Positions 9,010 through 17,345 of a stretch of DNA of 64,000 bases are shown in pieces. The position numbers and the translations under genes are program-made. Below the pieces are notes generated by a model. The model did not search any database. It had not been told where the DNA came from and saw only the letters and a program-made list of their open reading frames with translations. Numbering within the stretch: position 1 is the first letter of the stretch; every line of letters starts with the position of its first letter. This stretch comes from Victivallales bacterium (GTDB taxonomy: Bacteria; Verrucomicrobiota; Lentisphaeria; Victivallales; UBA1829): the NCBI GenBank assembly GCA_016285345.1, contig JAEEQN010000012.1:1-64000 (forward strand), in the 5' to 3' direction.

Positions 9010-10147
9010 AATATTTCGACAGGAGATTCAGCAGGAATTTGCGGGCGGCATCTTCCTTGCCGTCATAAACTTCCGTTACGATCTGGTAGGAATACCATTG
9101 TTTGGACGGCGACCATTTGCGACGGAATGCGTAGAAACTCCCGATCGTTTCCTCGGGGCCGGTGTACCACACGAACGTGAGGATCGGAATTCCGCGGAGT
9201 TTGGAACGGATTTCGGTTACGGGCAGACCGCGTCCGTCCGGCATGGTGTACATGACGACCGATTCGGAGAGGATTTCCGCGCCGCCGGAACGCAGACAAT
9301 GGCTCGCGGGATGGATTTTGTGAATGTCGTCGCCGCATTTTACCTCCAGGATGCTGACATGGAAAACGCCGTCCGAAACCGCGTACTGATGCACAGTGGC
9401 TCCCTCGAAAAAGCGGATGCTGTCTTCCGAAAGCGGAGATTCTGTTGTTTTGAACCCCTCCAAACTTTTGGTAAAATCCGGCTTGAACACCGCCGCGGTC
9501 TTTCCCGCTCCGCGCGAGACAAGCGTCCCGGTCAGGATCGTCCCCGCCGCCAGCAGGAACCAGAAGACTTCGCGTTTCATGACGTAGTCGGTGAGCATGA
9601 GGACGGCGCAGACAGCCGCGCAGGCGACCGCCGCCCCGAGCTTCAGGAAGAGCGCCGTCTGCGGCTGGATCAGAAGATGCCTGCATATCAGGAACGTCGT
9701 GCTCGTGCATCCGAGCGAAAGCGTCCCGAACGCGGGGATCATCGCCCAGGCGGCCTTCCATCCGCAGAAAAACCATATCCCCGTCCACCAGAACCAGGTC
9801 CCTGCCAGGATTCGGATCATGTGAATCTGCTTCATGACACCTGTTGCGTACAGGGCCGCCGTTGCCGCCATCGCCAGCAAAGCATACCAGTCATATTTGC
9901 GTTGTTTTACGGAATCGGCGACTGCGGGCACGGAGCATGCGGCGACCAGCAGAAAGGCCAGGAAGAAGATCCAGTTCGTGCGGTCCATCGGGGACGCCTT
10001 CCAGGAATACACCATATACGGCAGGGTGCAGAAGAAAGGGATTCCTGTCAGGAAAGCCCCTGCAAGGCGATTCCGGAGCAGGGAAGGCGCGGAAACGCTC
10101 TCCTGTGCAGGTTCCTGTGCTGGCGTGCCTTTGACGGGCTTATCCAT
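9008..10147 (-). CDS. Multi-pass membrane protein with EpsI-like C-terminal domain
   Basis: A 379-residue inner-membrane protein, counting from the ATG at 10147, which overlaps the exosortase stop by 8 bases. The first 210 residues hold about six or seven hydrophobic helices. The last 150 residues form a soluble domain with HKIHPASHCLRSGGAEI, the His-x-Pro...Cys signature of exosortase-associated EpsI proteins. EpsI partners of exosortases normally have one helix; here the domain sits behind a long membrane part. The segment GWKAAWAMIPAFGTLSL faintly resembles the N-terminal half of exosortases, so the membrane part may be a degenerate exosortase core (inference). It has no catalytic Cys/Arg/His set of its own. 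It probably assists the exosortase next door. Confidence 0.7.
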   Translation of the reverse strand: MDKPVKGTPAQEPAQESVSAPSLLRNRLAGAFLTGIPFFCTLPYMVYSWKASPMDRTNWIFFLAFLLVAACSVPAVADSVKQRKYDWYALLAMAATAALYATGVMKQIHMIRILAGTWFWWTGIWFFCGWKAAWAMIPAFGTLSLGCTSTTFLICRHLLIQPQTALFLKLGAAVACAAVCAVLMLTDYVMKREVFWFLLAAGTILTGTLVSRGAGKTAAVFKPDFTKSLEGFKTTESPLSEDSIRFFEGATVHQYAVSDGVFHVSILEVKCGDDIHKIHPASHCLRSGGAEILSESVVMYTMPDGRGLPVTEIRSKLRGIPILTFVWYTGPEETIGSFYAFRRKWSPSKQWYSYQIVTEVYDGKEDAARKFLLNLLSKY

Positions 10148-11072
10148 GCTTCTTGCCTCCTTTCCCGCCTTTCTTCTTCGCTGCGTCCTTCCCGTTTTCT
10201 TTCGTCTTGCCGGACGAAGATGCACTTCCGCCGTCTTCCGGCAGAAGACATCCCACGAGGAAGAACAGCGCGACCGTGAGGACGATCTGCGCGTAGCCCA
10301 GCCCCTCGTGCCAGATGTTGTTCAGCACGACTTCGCCGATGGTCTTGTACAGGACGATGGTCAGGACGATGCGAATGGCGTTGGCGATGATGATGGACGG
10401 GATCAGGAACGCGTAATGGACGCAGCGCCAGACGAACGGCCGTTTCCAGATCATCACCAGCCAGAACGCCACCAGGATCATCGCCTCGAACTGCTGGATG
10501 CCGCTGCAGGCGTCCGTGATGGCGATGTCCAGCCCTTCGATCCGGATCGTCGTGTTGTCGTTTTCGATGTGCATCCCGAATATCCGGAGGAATCCGACCG
10601 AAAGCACAGTCGAGACCATGCGGAACGGATAGCTCAGGTACAGCACGATGGATTCTCGGAACGGCACGGCGAGGAAGCATCCGAGCAGCGGCACGAAGCC
10701 GTACAGCATCGTCCGTACGCCGCAGAAGAAACAGACCGCCCCGAGCGAGAGGAAGAACCACGCGCCGAACTTGAATCCCGGCGCATCCTGATTCGACCAC
10801 GGAAGGAAAAGCAGCCCCAGGGCGATCAGGACGGGCGGCCAGGCCAGGAGCTTGTTCCACGGGAATCCGCCTTTTTTCTGTGTTCCCGCGGAGACTTTCA
10901 GCGCCTGGTAAAGCAGGCACGCCAGAAGAATCAGCAGCGCCGCCGCGCCGCCCAATTCGGACCGGATCTGATACGCGGACTGCCAGCAGGCGAACGCGAA
11001 CGCAACCGCGAAGAGTACGGTGCATTTCCAATCCTTTTTCAGTGGCGCGAGAGTCTTTTTGAGATCGATCAT
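10140..11072 (-). CDS. xrt: Exosortase/archaeosortase family transpeptidase
   Basis: A 310-residue polytopic membrane protein with about eight helices. It carries all three conserved exosortase residues in their usual contexts: Cys189 in ITDACSGIQQ, Arg234 in ANAIRIVLT and His255 in NIWHEGLGYAQ. Exosortases cleave C-terminal sorting tags of secreted proteins, and many act beside exopolysaccharide genes. A Lys/Gly-rich tail (about 285-310) is unusual. The start overlaps the stop of the WecG/TagA gene (4 bases) and the stop overlaps the EpsI-like gene, so the three are coupled. No protein in this window shows a clear PEP-CTERM-type tag, so its substrates must be elsewhere. Confidence 0.9.
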   Translation of the reverse strand: MIDLKKTLAPLKKDWKCTVLFAVAFAFACWQSAYQIRSELGGAAALLILLACLLYQALKVSAGTQKKGGFPWNKLLAWPPVLIALGLLFLPWSNQDAPGFKFGAWFFLSLGAVCFFCGVRTMLYGFVPLLGCFLAVPFRESIVLYLSYPFRMVSTVLSVGFLRIFGMHIENDNTTIRIEGLDIAITDACSGIQQFEAMILVAFWLVMIWKRPFVWRCVHYAFLIPSIIIANAIRIVLTIVLYKTIGEVVLNNIWHEGLGYAQIVLTVALFFLVGCLLPEDGGSASSSGKTKENGKDAAKKKGGKGGKKHG

Positions 11073-12103
11073 GTTGTTTCCTCCGTTGCGATCAGGTCGA
11101 TCATCCTGTGCGCGCGGAGCTGACGGCGCTGGCGTCCGCTCAGACCTTTGATTTCAATTGGAGCATCTGCGGACGCGTATGTGTCGAGAATCGTTTGAAG
11201 CGCTTCCGGCGAGAAGCGTCCGCGTCCGGTCGTCGTGAGCTCACCGGGCTTGTCCGGGCTTGCGGTCACGTTCGCGCCGCCCTTTCGCGGCCTGTTCAAA
11301 AAGGCGAATAACGCCATAGTATTGAACACCAGCAGTCCGAATCCGTAGCGTTTCCACAGACGGCCCGGCTCCTGGATGATGCGGAAGATCCATTCCGTGC
11401 CGGTATGCCGCATCCAGTCCGGGGCGCGTTTGACCGCGCCCGCGATGAAGTTGAACGTGCCGCCGATGCCGACCGCGATGCCGCATTTCAGGTTGGCGCG
11501 GTTTCGTTCCGCCCAGATCTCCTGTTTCGGGTTGCCGAACCCGATGAGCAGGATGTCCGCGCCGGATTCATTGATCTTCCGGCAGATTTCGAGGTCCTTC
11601 TGTACTGCGTCCGGATCGTCCAGCTTCACGAACGGCGTGTCGATCCCGACGATTTCCAGTCCGGGATAGCGTTTCGTCAGGATATCCGCCGCGCTGCGTG
11701 TATACTCTTCTTTCCCGCCGAGGAAATACAGCTTCACGTGGTCGCGCGCGGCGCGTTCGGCGATCAGCGGCACCATGTCCGCGCCGGTCACGCGTTCCGG
11801 CAGGGGCGTGCCGATCAGGCGGCTGAGCCAGACCAGCGGCATGCCGTCGGCGATGACGAGTTCCGCCCGGCGCAGGACGCGGGCAAGAGGCGGGTTGCGC
11901 GGCGTGCTTTTCGTGGCGCGGTAGGTGTTCACGATGAAGTCGACGTTCACGGTCGCGGCGATGCGGCATCCGCGCGGTCCCCGCGGCATGGTTGCAAGCT
12001 CGAAGAAACGGTCGAGCGCCTGCTGTACGGTCACCGCGTCGAAATGCATCCCGAGCACGACCGGGCGAGGCTTTTCTTCAGGAACGGGAGGATTCGACTG
12101 CAT
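11069..12103 (-). CDS. WecG/TagA/CpsF family glycosyltransferase
   Basis: A GT26-family enzyme of 344 residues from the ATG at 12103, which has AAAGGA at suitable spacing; an ATG six codons upstream (12121) is possible. The family transfers N-acetylmannosaminuronic acid, N-acetylmannosamine or a related sugar to a lipid-linked acceptor. Family segments seen in order are TVNVDFIV, ELVIADGMPLVWLSRL, a LYFLGG-type nucleotide-binding segment, GADILLIGFGNPKQEIW and the AVGIGGTFNFIAGAVKRAP block. A roughly 65-residue C-terminal extension beyond the usual family end is rich in Arg. It overlaps the GT4 gene upstream and the exosortase gene downstream, which places it in exopolysaccharide assembly. 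Confidence 0.88.
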   Translation of the reverse strand: MQSNPPVPEEKPRPVVLGMHFDAVTVQQALDRFFELATMPRGPRGCRIAATVNVDFIVNTYRATKSTPRNPPLARVLRRAELVIADGMPLVWLSRLIGTPLPERVTGADMVPLIAERAARDHVKLYFLGGKEEYTRSAADILTKRYPGLEIVGIDTPFVKLDDPDAVQKDLEICRKINESGADILLIGFGNPKQEIWAERNRANLKCGIAVGIGGTFNFIAGAVKRAPDWMRHTGTEWIFRIIQEPGRLWKRYGFGLLVFNTMALFAFLNRPRKGGANVTASPDKPGELTTTGRGRFSPEALQTILDTYASADAPIEIKGLSGRQRRQLRAHRMIDLIATEETT

Positions 12104-13190
12104 GGATGATCCTTTCGACATGTTTGGTCCAGGTGAATTCCGCTGCGCGGCGGAGTCCGGCTTCCTTCAGTTCCGCGCGGAGTTCCGGGTCGCCAAGCAG
12201 CTGCGTCAGGGCATCCGCGATGGCGTCCGGGTCTTCGGGATCGAAGAGCAGCGCAGCATCTTTTCCGATTTCGCCGAGAGACGATGTCTCCGAGCAGGCG
12301 CACGGCACGCCGTAGTGCATTGCCTCGATCAGCGACAGCCCGAACCCCTCGAACAGCGACGGGAAGACATACGCGGCCGATCCTCGGTACGCCTCCTCCA
12401 CGTCTTCGTTCGAGACGAATCCGGTCAGGACGATTCGCTCCCGCAGGGGCGACTGTTCCGCGCGGGCGTGGATGACGTCCGCTCCGTGCCAGTCCGCGCC
12501 GCAGAGCACGAGCTTGTATCGGGCGGTGATCTCCCGCGGAAGCTTTTCGTAGGCTTCGATCAGGCGGTACTGGTTTTTCGCGGGGTGCTCCAGGCGGGAG
12601 ATGTACAGCAGGTATTCGCCCGGTTCCAGACCGTAGCGTTTCATCCAGCCGCCCGCCGGCTTCACATTGGGAAGCGACAGCCCGTTCCAGCTCACCGTGA
12701 TACGCTCGCGCGGCAGATTCATGAATTCCACCATGTCCTTCGCAGTCGACTCGCTGATCGCTACAGGGAACTCCGCCCGCTTTGTAAAGAATGGCAGGAT
12801 GCCCGTCTGGTAGAGCGTGCGGAATTTGTCGTATTTCTCCCTCATGCGGTGCGCCGCCAGGTCATGCACGATGGCGACCGTCGGGACGGGCCGGAACAGC
12901 ACCGCGCGGCGGTTCGCGGCGGCGATGAAGAAGAGGTCGTATTTGCGTTTGCTGATCCGGAACGGCAGGAAGAAGAGGTGCCAGAGCATGCTCAGAATGG
13001 GACGGCGGATCCAGCCGGGTGCGACGATCCGCGGATACGGAGCGAATTCCGGGACATCGGCGGCCTCCTGCTCCACGATCAGGGTAAGTTCATGGCCCGC
13101 AGCCGCCAGCGCCGCCACAGTGTTGCGCATATAGACGGAAATGCCGGACCGTCCGTGATCGAACGGGACGCAGCTGACGAGGATTCTCAT
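12078..13190 (-). CDS. GT4 family glycosyltransferase
   Basis: A 370-residue GT-B-fold glycosyltransferase. The N-terminal acceptor domain begins MRILVSCVPFDHGRSGISVY. The C-terminal nucleotide-sugar domain has a LLYISRLEHPAKN segment, the VLTGFVSNEDVEEAYRGSA region and the E-x7-E motif in PSLFEGFGLSLIEAM. The ribosome site AAAGGAG precedes the ATG. It overlaps the downstream WecG-type gene. The role is sugar addition to a lipid-linked glycan; donor and acceptor cannot be read from the sequence. Confidence 0.87.
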   Translation of the reverse strand: MRILVSCVPFDHGRSGISVYMRNTVAALAAAGHELTLIVEQEAADVPEFAPYPRIVAPGWIRRPILSMLWHLFFLPFRISKRKYDLFFIAAANRRAVLFRPVPTVAIVHDLAAHRMREKYDKFRTLYQTGILPFFTKRAEFPVAISESTAKDMVEFMNLPRERITVSWNGLSLPNVKPAGGWMKRYGLEPGEYLLYISRLEHPAKNQYRLIEAYEKLPREITARYKLVLCGADWHGADVIHARAEQSPLRERIVLTGFVSNEDVEEAYRGSAAYVFPSLFEGFGLSLIEAMHYGVPCACSETSSLGEIGKDAALLFDPEDPDAIADALTQLLGDPELRAELKEAGLRRAAEFTWTKHVERIIHAVESSRS

Positions 13191-13242
13191 GAAGCGCTCC
13201 TTTCCGGGCTGTATGCGAGTTCAGTTTGCAGGGTTATCATGT

Positions 13243-14379
13243 TTATGCATCCTGTTTTTTGTTCAAAAATGCCTGCCAGCCATGCAGCAGAACGTCGTCC
13301 GTGAACCGGGCGGAAACGAGTTCGCGGCCACGCAGTCCCATGGCACGCGCTTCGTCCGGGGCGTTCAGCAGACGGTCGATCGCCTGTGCCAGAGCATCCG
13401 TGTCCCCGGGCGGGACAAGAATGCCGGTCTGACCGTCGATGAGATAATCGCGGACCGCGCCGACGTCGAATCCGGCGAGCGGGACGCCGTGCGCAAGCGC
13501 CTCGGGTCCGACCAGGCCGAACGGCTCCTGCCAGCGCCAGGGGAGCACGACCGCGCGAATCCCCCGGAACGCATCGTCCGGGTTCGGCGAGTAACCGTGG
13601 AACACGACTTTTTTGCCGAGCGGTTCCGCCAGCTGTTTCAGGTATGCTTCGTCGTTGCCTGTGCCGATCACGTCCAGCACACAGGGCGTCTTCACGCTGT
13701 GCATGGCGGCCAGAAGCTGGTCGACGCCTTTGCCCCGGATGAGCTGGCCGATCGCCAGAATGTGCGGCACACCGTCCGTTTCGGCGGAAAAAACCTCGTC
13801 CGGAATCGTGATCGCGGGGGGGATCAACGTGATCTTCTCCGCCGGGATGCCCTGCCGGACCAGGATGTTCCGCATGAACCCGGACAGCACGATGAACTCG
13901 CCGCATGCGCGGATTTCCCGCCAGAGTTCGGCAAATCCGCTGAAATTGGCGCGGAAGGTGTTGTCCGGCGCGGGCCGCCGCAGCATCGCGCAGCATCCGC
14001 AGATAAACTCGCAGTAGGCGCGGGAACAATTCTTCCGCGTGACCGGGTAGTAATACGCCCGCCGCGGACAGTAGTATTCGTGGTCGTGGATGAAGACCGC
14101 CGTCCGGCCCGCATTCCGCAGTGCGCGGACAGCTTCGGCATCCCGGACCTTGTGCAGGACCGTGAGGTCGTATTCGTTTCCGCTCCGCCTGATTGCCTCG
14201 GCTATTGTTTCCGCCTGGTCGAACGCGGCGAGGAAACGTTCGGAGTCCTGCGTTTTCTCCGCATAACAGCAGTCGACCGTGAAGCCGTTCCGCCGCAGGA
14301 GCAGAGCCGTGCGCTCCATGTAGCGTTCGATGCCGCCGATAATCCCGGCGTACTGGTTGACGAAACGAATGCGGGGCAT
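13243..14379 (-). CDS. GT4 family glycosyltransferase with Cys-rich insert
   Basis: A 378-residue GT-B glycosyltransferase and first gene of the minus-strand polysaccharide/exosortase operon. The N-terminal segment NQYAGIIGGIERYMERTALLL has the typical Gly-rich loop of GT4 enzymes. The C-terminal domain shows HILAIGQLIRGKGVDQLL and an E-x7-E variant in PFGLVGPEALAHGVPLAGFD. The unusual part is a Tyr/Cys-rich stretch (YYCPRRAYYYPVTRK, then six Cys within about 20 residues) at about 102-130. Such a cluster could bind metal or iron-sulfur and occurs in a subset of GT4 proteins. A promoter lies upstream at 14430-14457. Confidence 0.85.
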   Translation of the reverse strand: MPRIRFVNQYAGIIGGIERYMERTALLLRRNGFTVDCCYAEKTQDSERFLAAFDQAETIAEAIRRSGNEYDLTVLHKVRDAEAVRALRNAGRTAVFIHDHEYYCPRRAYYYPVTRKNCSRAYCEFICGCCAMLRRPAPDNTFRANFSGFAELWREIRACGEFIVLSGFMRNILVRQGIPAEKITLIPPAITIPDEVFSAETDGVPHILAIGQLIRGKGVDQLLAAMHSVKTPCVLDVIGTGNDEAYLKQLAEPLGKKVVFHGYSPNPDDAFRGIRAVVLPWRWQEPFGLVGPEALAHGVPLAGFDVGAVRDYLIDGQTGILVPPGDTDALAQAIDRLLNAPDEARAMGLRGRELVSARFTDDVLLHGWQAFLNKKQDA

Positions 14380-14429
14380 AGCTGAAGACGCGGTTGAAAG
14401 GACATTGAAAACGAAAAAGATTTTGCTTT

Positions 14430-14457
14430 AATATATTCGCAAACAGCCTCAATTCAA
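14430..14457 (-). promoter_or_regulatory. Promoter of the glycosyltransferase/exosortase operon
   Basis: On the minus strand, TTGAAT and TATATT are separated by 16 bases, about 50 bases upstream of the ATG at 14379. It is part of a 229-base divergent intergenic region shared with the regulator gene at 14609. Confidence 0.5.
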
Positions 14458-14508
14458 CTTCATTTTACAAAAATGCGCGAAAAAGACGTTTTTTTTGAAG
14501 AAAACCGT

Positions 14509-14537
14509 TTGAAAGCTGACGTTTCGCAGTATATATT
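14509..14537 (+). promoter_or_regulatory. Promoter of the receiver-phosphatase gene
   Basis: TTGAAA, 17 bases, TATATT. This matches the sigma-70-type consensus closely and lies about 70 bases upstream of the start at 14609. The A/T-rich stretch just upstream (14481-14505) could act as an UP element. Confidence 0.6.
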
Positions 14538-14608
14538 ATGGCAAATTCTATTCCTTTGAACTTCCTTGAACACAAACAGCCCCGCGCTGAATTTTCCTTG
14601 GAGTTAAT

Positions 14609-16234
14609 ATGAGCGATGTGATCAAAGTCCTGGCCGTAGATGACGTTGAGGCGAACCTGATGATCATTCGCGGCTGCCTGAAAGGCGGCGGCTTCGAAAT
14701 CGTGACCTGCACAAACGCCGTCGACGCTCTCCAGAAGTTCAAGGAACAGTATTTCGACATCCTTCTGCTCGACGTCATCATGCCCGGCATCGACGGGTTC
14801 GAGTTGCGCAAGCTCATTCGCGCCACGGATCCCGAGCGTCCCATCATCTTCCTCACCAGCATGGTCGAGGACAAGAACATGACCATGCTGAACCAGATCA
14901 CCTGGGACGCCAACACGTATTACCTGAACAAGGCGGTCGGAAAAAAGACGCTGATCCAGAAGATCACCGAGGTCGTCACCACCTACCGCCAGAAACTCAT
15001 GGCGCATAAGTACAGCGACCAGCTCGAGGAGGAACGCGCGCTCGCCGGCGAACTTCAGAAAGTCCTGCTCCCGAACTGGTGCATCTGCAACGACGAGGTG
15101 CTGTTCTCCTCGATCTACGTCCCGTACATGCATGTCTCCGGCGACCTCTACGAAATGATTCCGTTCGGCGATTCCAAGTATCTTTTCTTCATCGGCGACA
15201 TCTCCGGACACGGCCTGTCCGCCGCGCTCTACATGGCGGCCGTGCAGTCCTGGCTGAAAATGACCCTGCGCGACAACGACATCAAGATCCACGAGCTGAT
15301 GACCCGCCTCAACAAGTTCTTCTGCGAGGATCTCCAGAGCAAGAACTACATGACCGCGCTCGCCGCCATCATCGACTTCAAGAACAACCACATCTCCCTG
15401 CATTCCTCCGGGCATCCCGCCATGATCTTCGCCTCTCCGGGCAAAAAGACCGTGACCGTCAGCGACACGAACAAGGGCAGCATGCCCCTCGGCTGGATGG
15501 CCGATGCCGAGTTCCCCGAATCCGAGAACTACGACTGCGATTTCGACGACGACACCATATTCGTCGCCATGACCGACGGCGTGCTGGATATGAACAACGA
15601 GGACGGCCAGACCATGGACGAGGAGGACCTGTACTCCATCATCCAGTCCCAGCTCGACAACCCGAACGTCGTGGCGCTGCCGTACCGCATCAAGGGCATG
15701 ATGGCGAAGATGGGCTTCGACAAGGCCCCGGACGACTTCACCATCGTCGCGTTCCAGAAGCGTTCCGCCCGCAAGGGCTTCATCGAACGCGTCATCCCCG
15801 CCACGCTTCCCGAGGTCGACAAGCTCGCGCGCGAGTTCTCCGCCATCACCGACGACGTGCGCCAGAGCACCGAGATCGACCTCTGCGTCCACGAATACCT
15901 CAACAACGTCGTCATCCACGGCAACCACGACAAGAAGAAGGCCCCCGACCTCATCTATGCCAGCATCGGCATGGAGAACGGCGACCTGGTCCTTCAGGGC
16001 GCCGAGCGCGGCGGCAAGTGGGACATCACCGGGACCCGCGAGACCAACGATCCCCAGCTTTTCACCGCGGAGAACACGGAGGAAAAGAAGCCCGAGGAAG
16101 AGGAAAACCTCTTCGCCACCAGCGGACGCGGGATCCAGATCATCAAGGCGATCACGCAATACGTGTCGTACGAGACCAACTGCGGATTAAACGAAACGAA
16201 ATTCGTATTCAATAAGAGGACACCCGAATCATGA
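14609..16234 (+). CDS. Response regulator with PP2C-type (SpoIIE) phosphatase and anti-sigma HATPase domains
   Basis: A 541-residue cytoplasmic signalling protein with three domains. The first is a receiver (1-125) with phospho-acceptor Asp55 in LLLDVIMPG, the acidic pair Asp11/Asp12 and Lys in YYLNKAV. The second is a SpoIIE/RsbU-type PP2C phosphatase (about 145-390) with GDLYEM, GDISGHGLSAALYM, SSGHPAMIF and the late metal-binding AMTDGVLDM. The third is an RsbW-like HATPase (about 400-541) with an N box at EIDLCVHEYLNNVVIHGNHD. Such fusions control partner-switching cascades through STAS anti-anti-sigma proteins, but no STAS gene lies nearby. It is translationally coupled (ATGA) to the Hpt gene that follows. 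Confidence 0.9.
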   Translation: MSDVIKVLAVDDVEANLMIIRGCLKGGGFEIVTCTNAVDALQKFKEQYFDILLLDVIMPGIDGFELRKLIRATDPERPIIFLTSMVEDKNMTMLNQITWDANTYYLNKAVGKKTLIQKITEVVTTYRQKLMAHKYSDQLEEERALAGELQKVLLPNWCICNDEVLFSSIYVPYMHVSGDLYEMIPFGDSKYLFFIGDISGHGLSAALYMAAVQSWLKMTLRDNDIKIHELMTRLNKFFCEDLQSKNYMTALAAIIDFKNNHISLHSSGHPAMIFASPGKKTVTVSDTNKGSMPLGWMADAEFPESENYDCDFDDDTIFVAMTDGVLDMNNEDGQTMDEEDLYSIIQSQLDNPNVVALPYRIKGMMAKMGFDKAPDDFTIVAFQKRSARKGFIERVIPATLPEVDKLAREFSAITDDVRQSTEIDLCVHEYLNNVVIHGNHDKKKAPDLIYASIGMENGDLVLQGAERGGKWDITGTRETNDPQLFTAENTEEKKPEEEENLFATSGRGIQIIKAITQYVSYETNCGLNETKFVFNKRTPES

Positions 16235-16551
16235 AAGCCGATATCGCTGCCCATTTGAAGGAGCTTCTTGAGCTCGAAGACGACGAAATCAAAGAATTCT
16301 ACGATGCGTTCATCAAGGAATTCGACAAATCCTGCGTCGACCTGCAGGAGCCCGGCGTCGACTCCGATTTCCAGAAACTCAGGATCATCACGCACACCAT
16401 GTTCGGCTACTGCGAGAACATGGGGGCCATGGACCTCTTCGCGCTGGCCAAAGAGCTGAATGCCGCGGCCAAGGCCGAGGATATCCCCACGTGTCAGGCG
16501 TCGATTCAGAAGATCTTTCAGATGCACGAAGCCTACCTCGCCGAAGGCTGA
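16231..16551 (+). CDS. Hpt-domain phosphotransfer protein
   Basis: A 106-residue all-helical protein that fits a stand-alone histidine phosphotransfer domain. The key region is LRIITHTMFGYCENMGAMDL, with His55 in the position of the phosphorylated His, followed by the conserved Gly-Ala and an aliphatic helix. Its ATG lies inside the stop of the receiver-phosphatase gene (4-base overlap). It therefore probably delivers or drains phosphate at Asp55 of that protein. The sensor kinase would be encoded elsewhere. Confidence 0.75.
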   Translation: MKADIAAHLKELLELEDDEIKEFYDAFIKEFDKSCVDLQEPGVDSDFQKLRIITHTMFGYCENMGAMDLFALAKELNAAAKAEDIPTCQASIQKIFQMHEAYLAEG

Positions 16552-16593
16552 GGCTGACGGTTCATTCTTCCGATCTGTTTTTTGCGGCGTTGA

Positions 16594-17337
16594 ATGAGCT
16601 CCGTTTCCGTTGTTCTCCCCACGTTCAAGGAGAAAGACAGCATCCCTCCGATGCTTCGCGCCCTTGATGCTCTGAACCTGCCCGAGCTCGAGATCGTCGT
16701 CGCCGACGACCATTCCCCGGACGGGACGGAGGCCGCCGCGCTCGAAATCGCGAAAACGCTGCATACACCCGTCCGCGTGGAACAGAATCCCGGCGTCCGC
16801 GGGCTTGCGCCCAGCGTGGTTTACGGATTCTCGAAAGCGAAAGGCGAAATCCTCGTCTGTATGGATGCCGACGGTCAGCACAGGCCGGAGGATCTGCCCG
16901 GACTGCTCGCGGAATTTGACCGCGATCCGGCGTTGTCCATGGTGATCGGTTCCCGGCATGTGCCCGGCGGCGGCTTCACCGAAAAATGGAATCTCTTCCG
17001 CGTGATGTGCAGTGACGGCGCGGCATTCGCGGCGCGTCTCGTGCTCGGGATCACGCTGAAGGACCCGATGTCCGGGGTCTTCGCCATCCGCCGCGACGCC
17101 TTCGACCGCGTGAAATCCTGTCTCTCGCCTGAGGGCTTCAAGATCATGCTCGAACTCGCCTTCCTGCTCTCCCTCACCGGACGCGACAAAGTCCTGGAGC
17201 ATCCCATCACGTTCGCCATGCGCAAGCACGGCGAAAGCAAGCTTTCCGGCCGCGTGATCGTGCAGTATCTGGCGATGCTTATGCGGTTTGTCCGGGTGAA
17301 AGGAAGCCTCCGGCGCAAGCTCGCCGCGCAGTCCTGA
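16594..17337 (+). CDS. GT2 family polyprenol-phosphate glycosyltransferase
   Basis: A 247-residue GT-A glycosyltransferase related to dolichyl-phosphate mannose synthases. The N-terminus SVVLPTFKEKDSIPPML, the EIVVADDHSPDGTE motif, CMDADGQHRPEDLP (metal-binding DxD) and the family block DPMSGVFAIRRDAF are all present. No C-terminal membrane helices follow, so this is the short soluble type. It should make a lipid-phosphate-linked sugar for glycan assembly. It starts 43 bases after the Hpt gene and its stop nearly meets that of the convergent apbE gene. Confidence 0.88.
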   Translation: MSSVSVVLPTFKEKDSIPPMLRALDALNLPELEIVVADDHSPDGTEAAALEIAKTLHTPVRVEQNPGVRGLAPSVVYGFSKAKGEILVCMDADGQHRPEDLPGLLAEFDRDPALSMVIGSRHVPGGGFTEKWNLFRVMCSDGAAFAARLVLGITLKDPMSGVFAIRRDAFDRVKSCLSPEGFKIMLELAFLLSLTGRDKVLEHPITFAMRKHGESKLSGRVIVQYLAMLMRFVRVKGSLRRKLAAQS

Positions 17338-17345
17338 CAACCCGT

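Noticed and set aside
9834-11123. 429-codon plus-strand frame across the EpsI-like and exosortase genes
   Set aside because: The minus-strand frames carry the exosortase catalytic residues and membrane helices, while the plus frame is Arg/Gln-rich with no domain.
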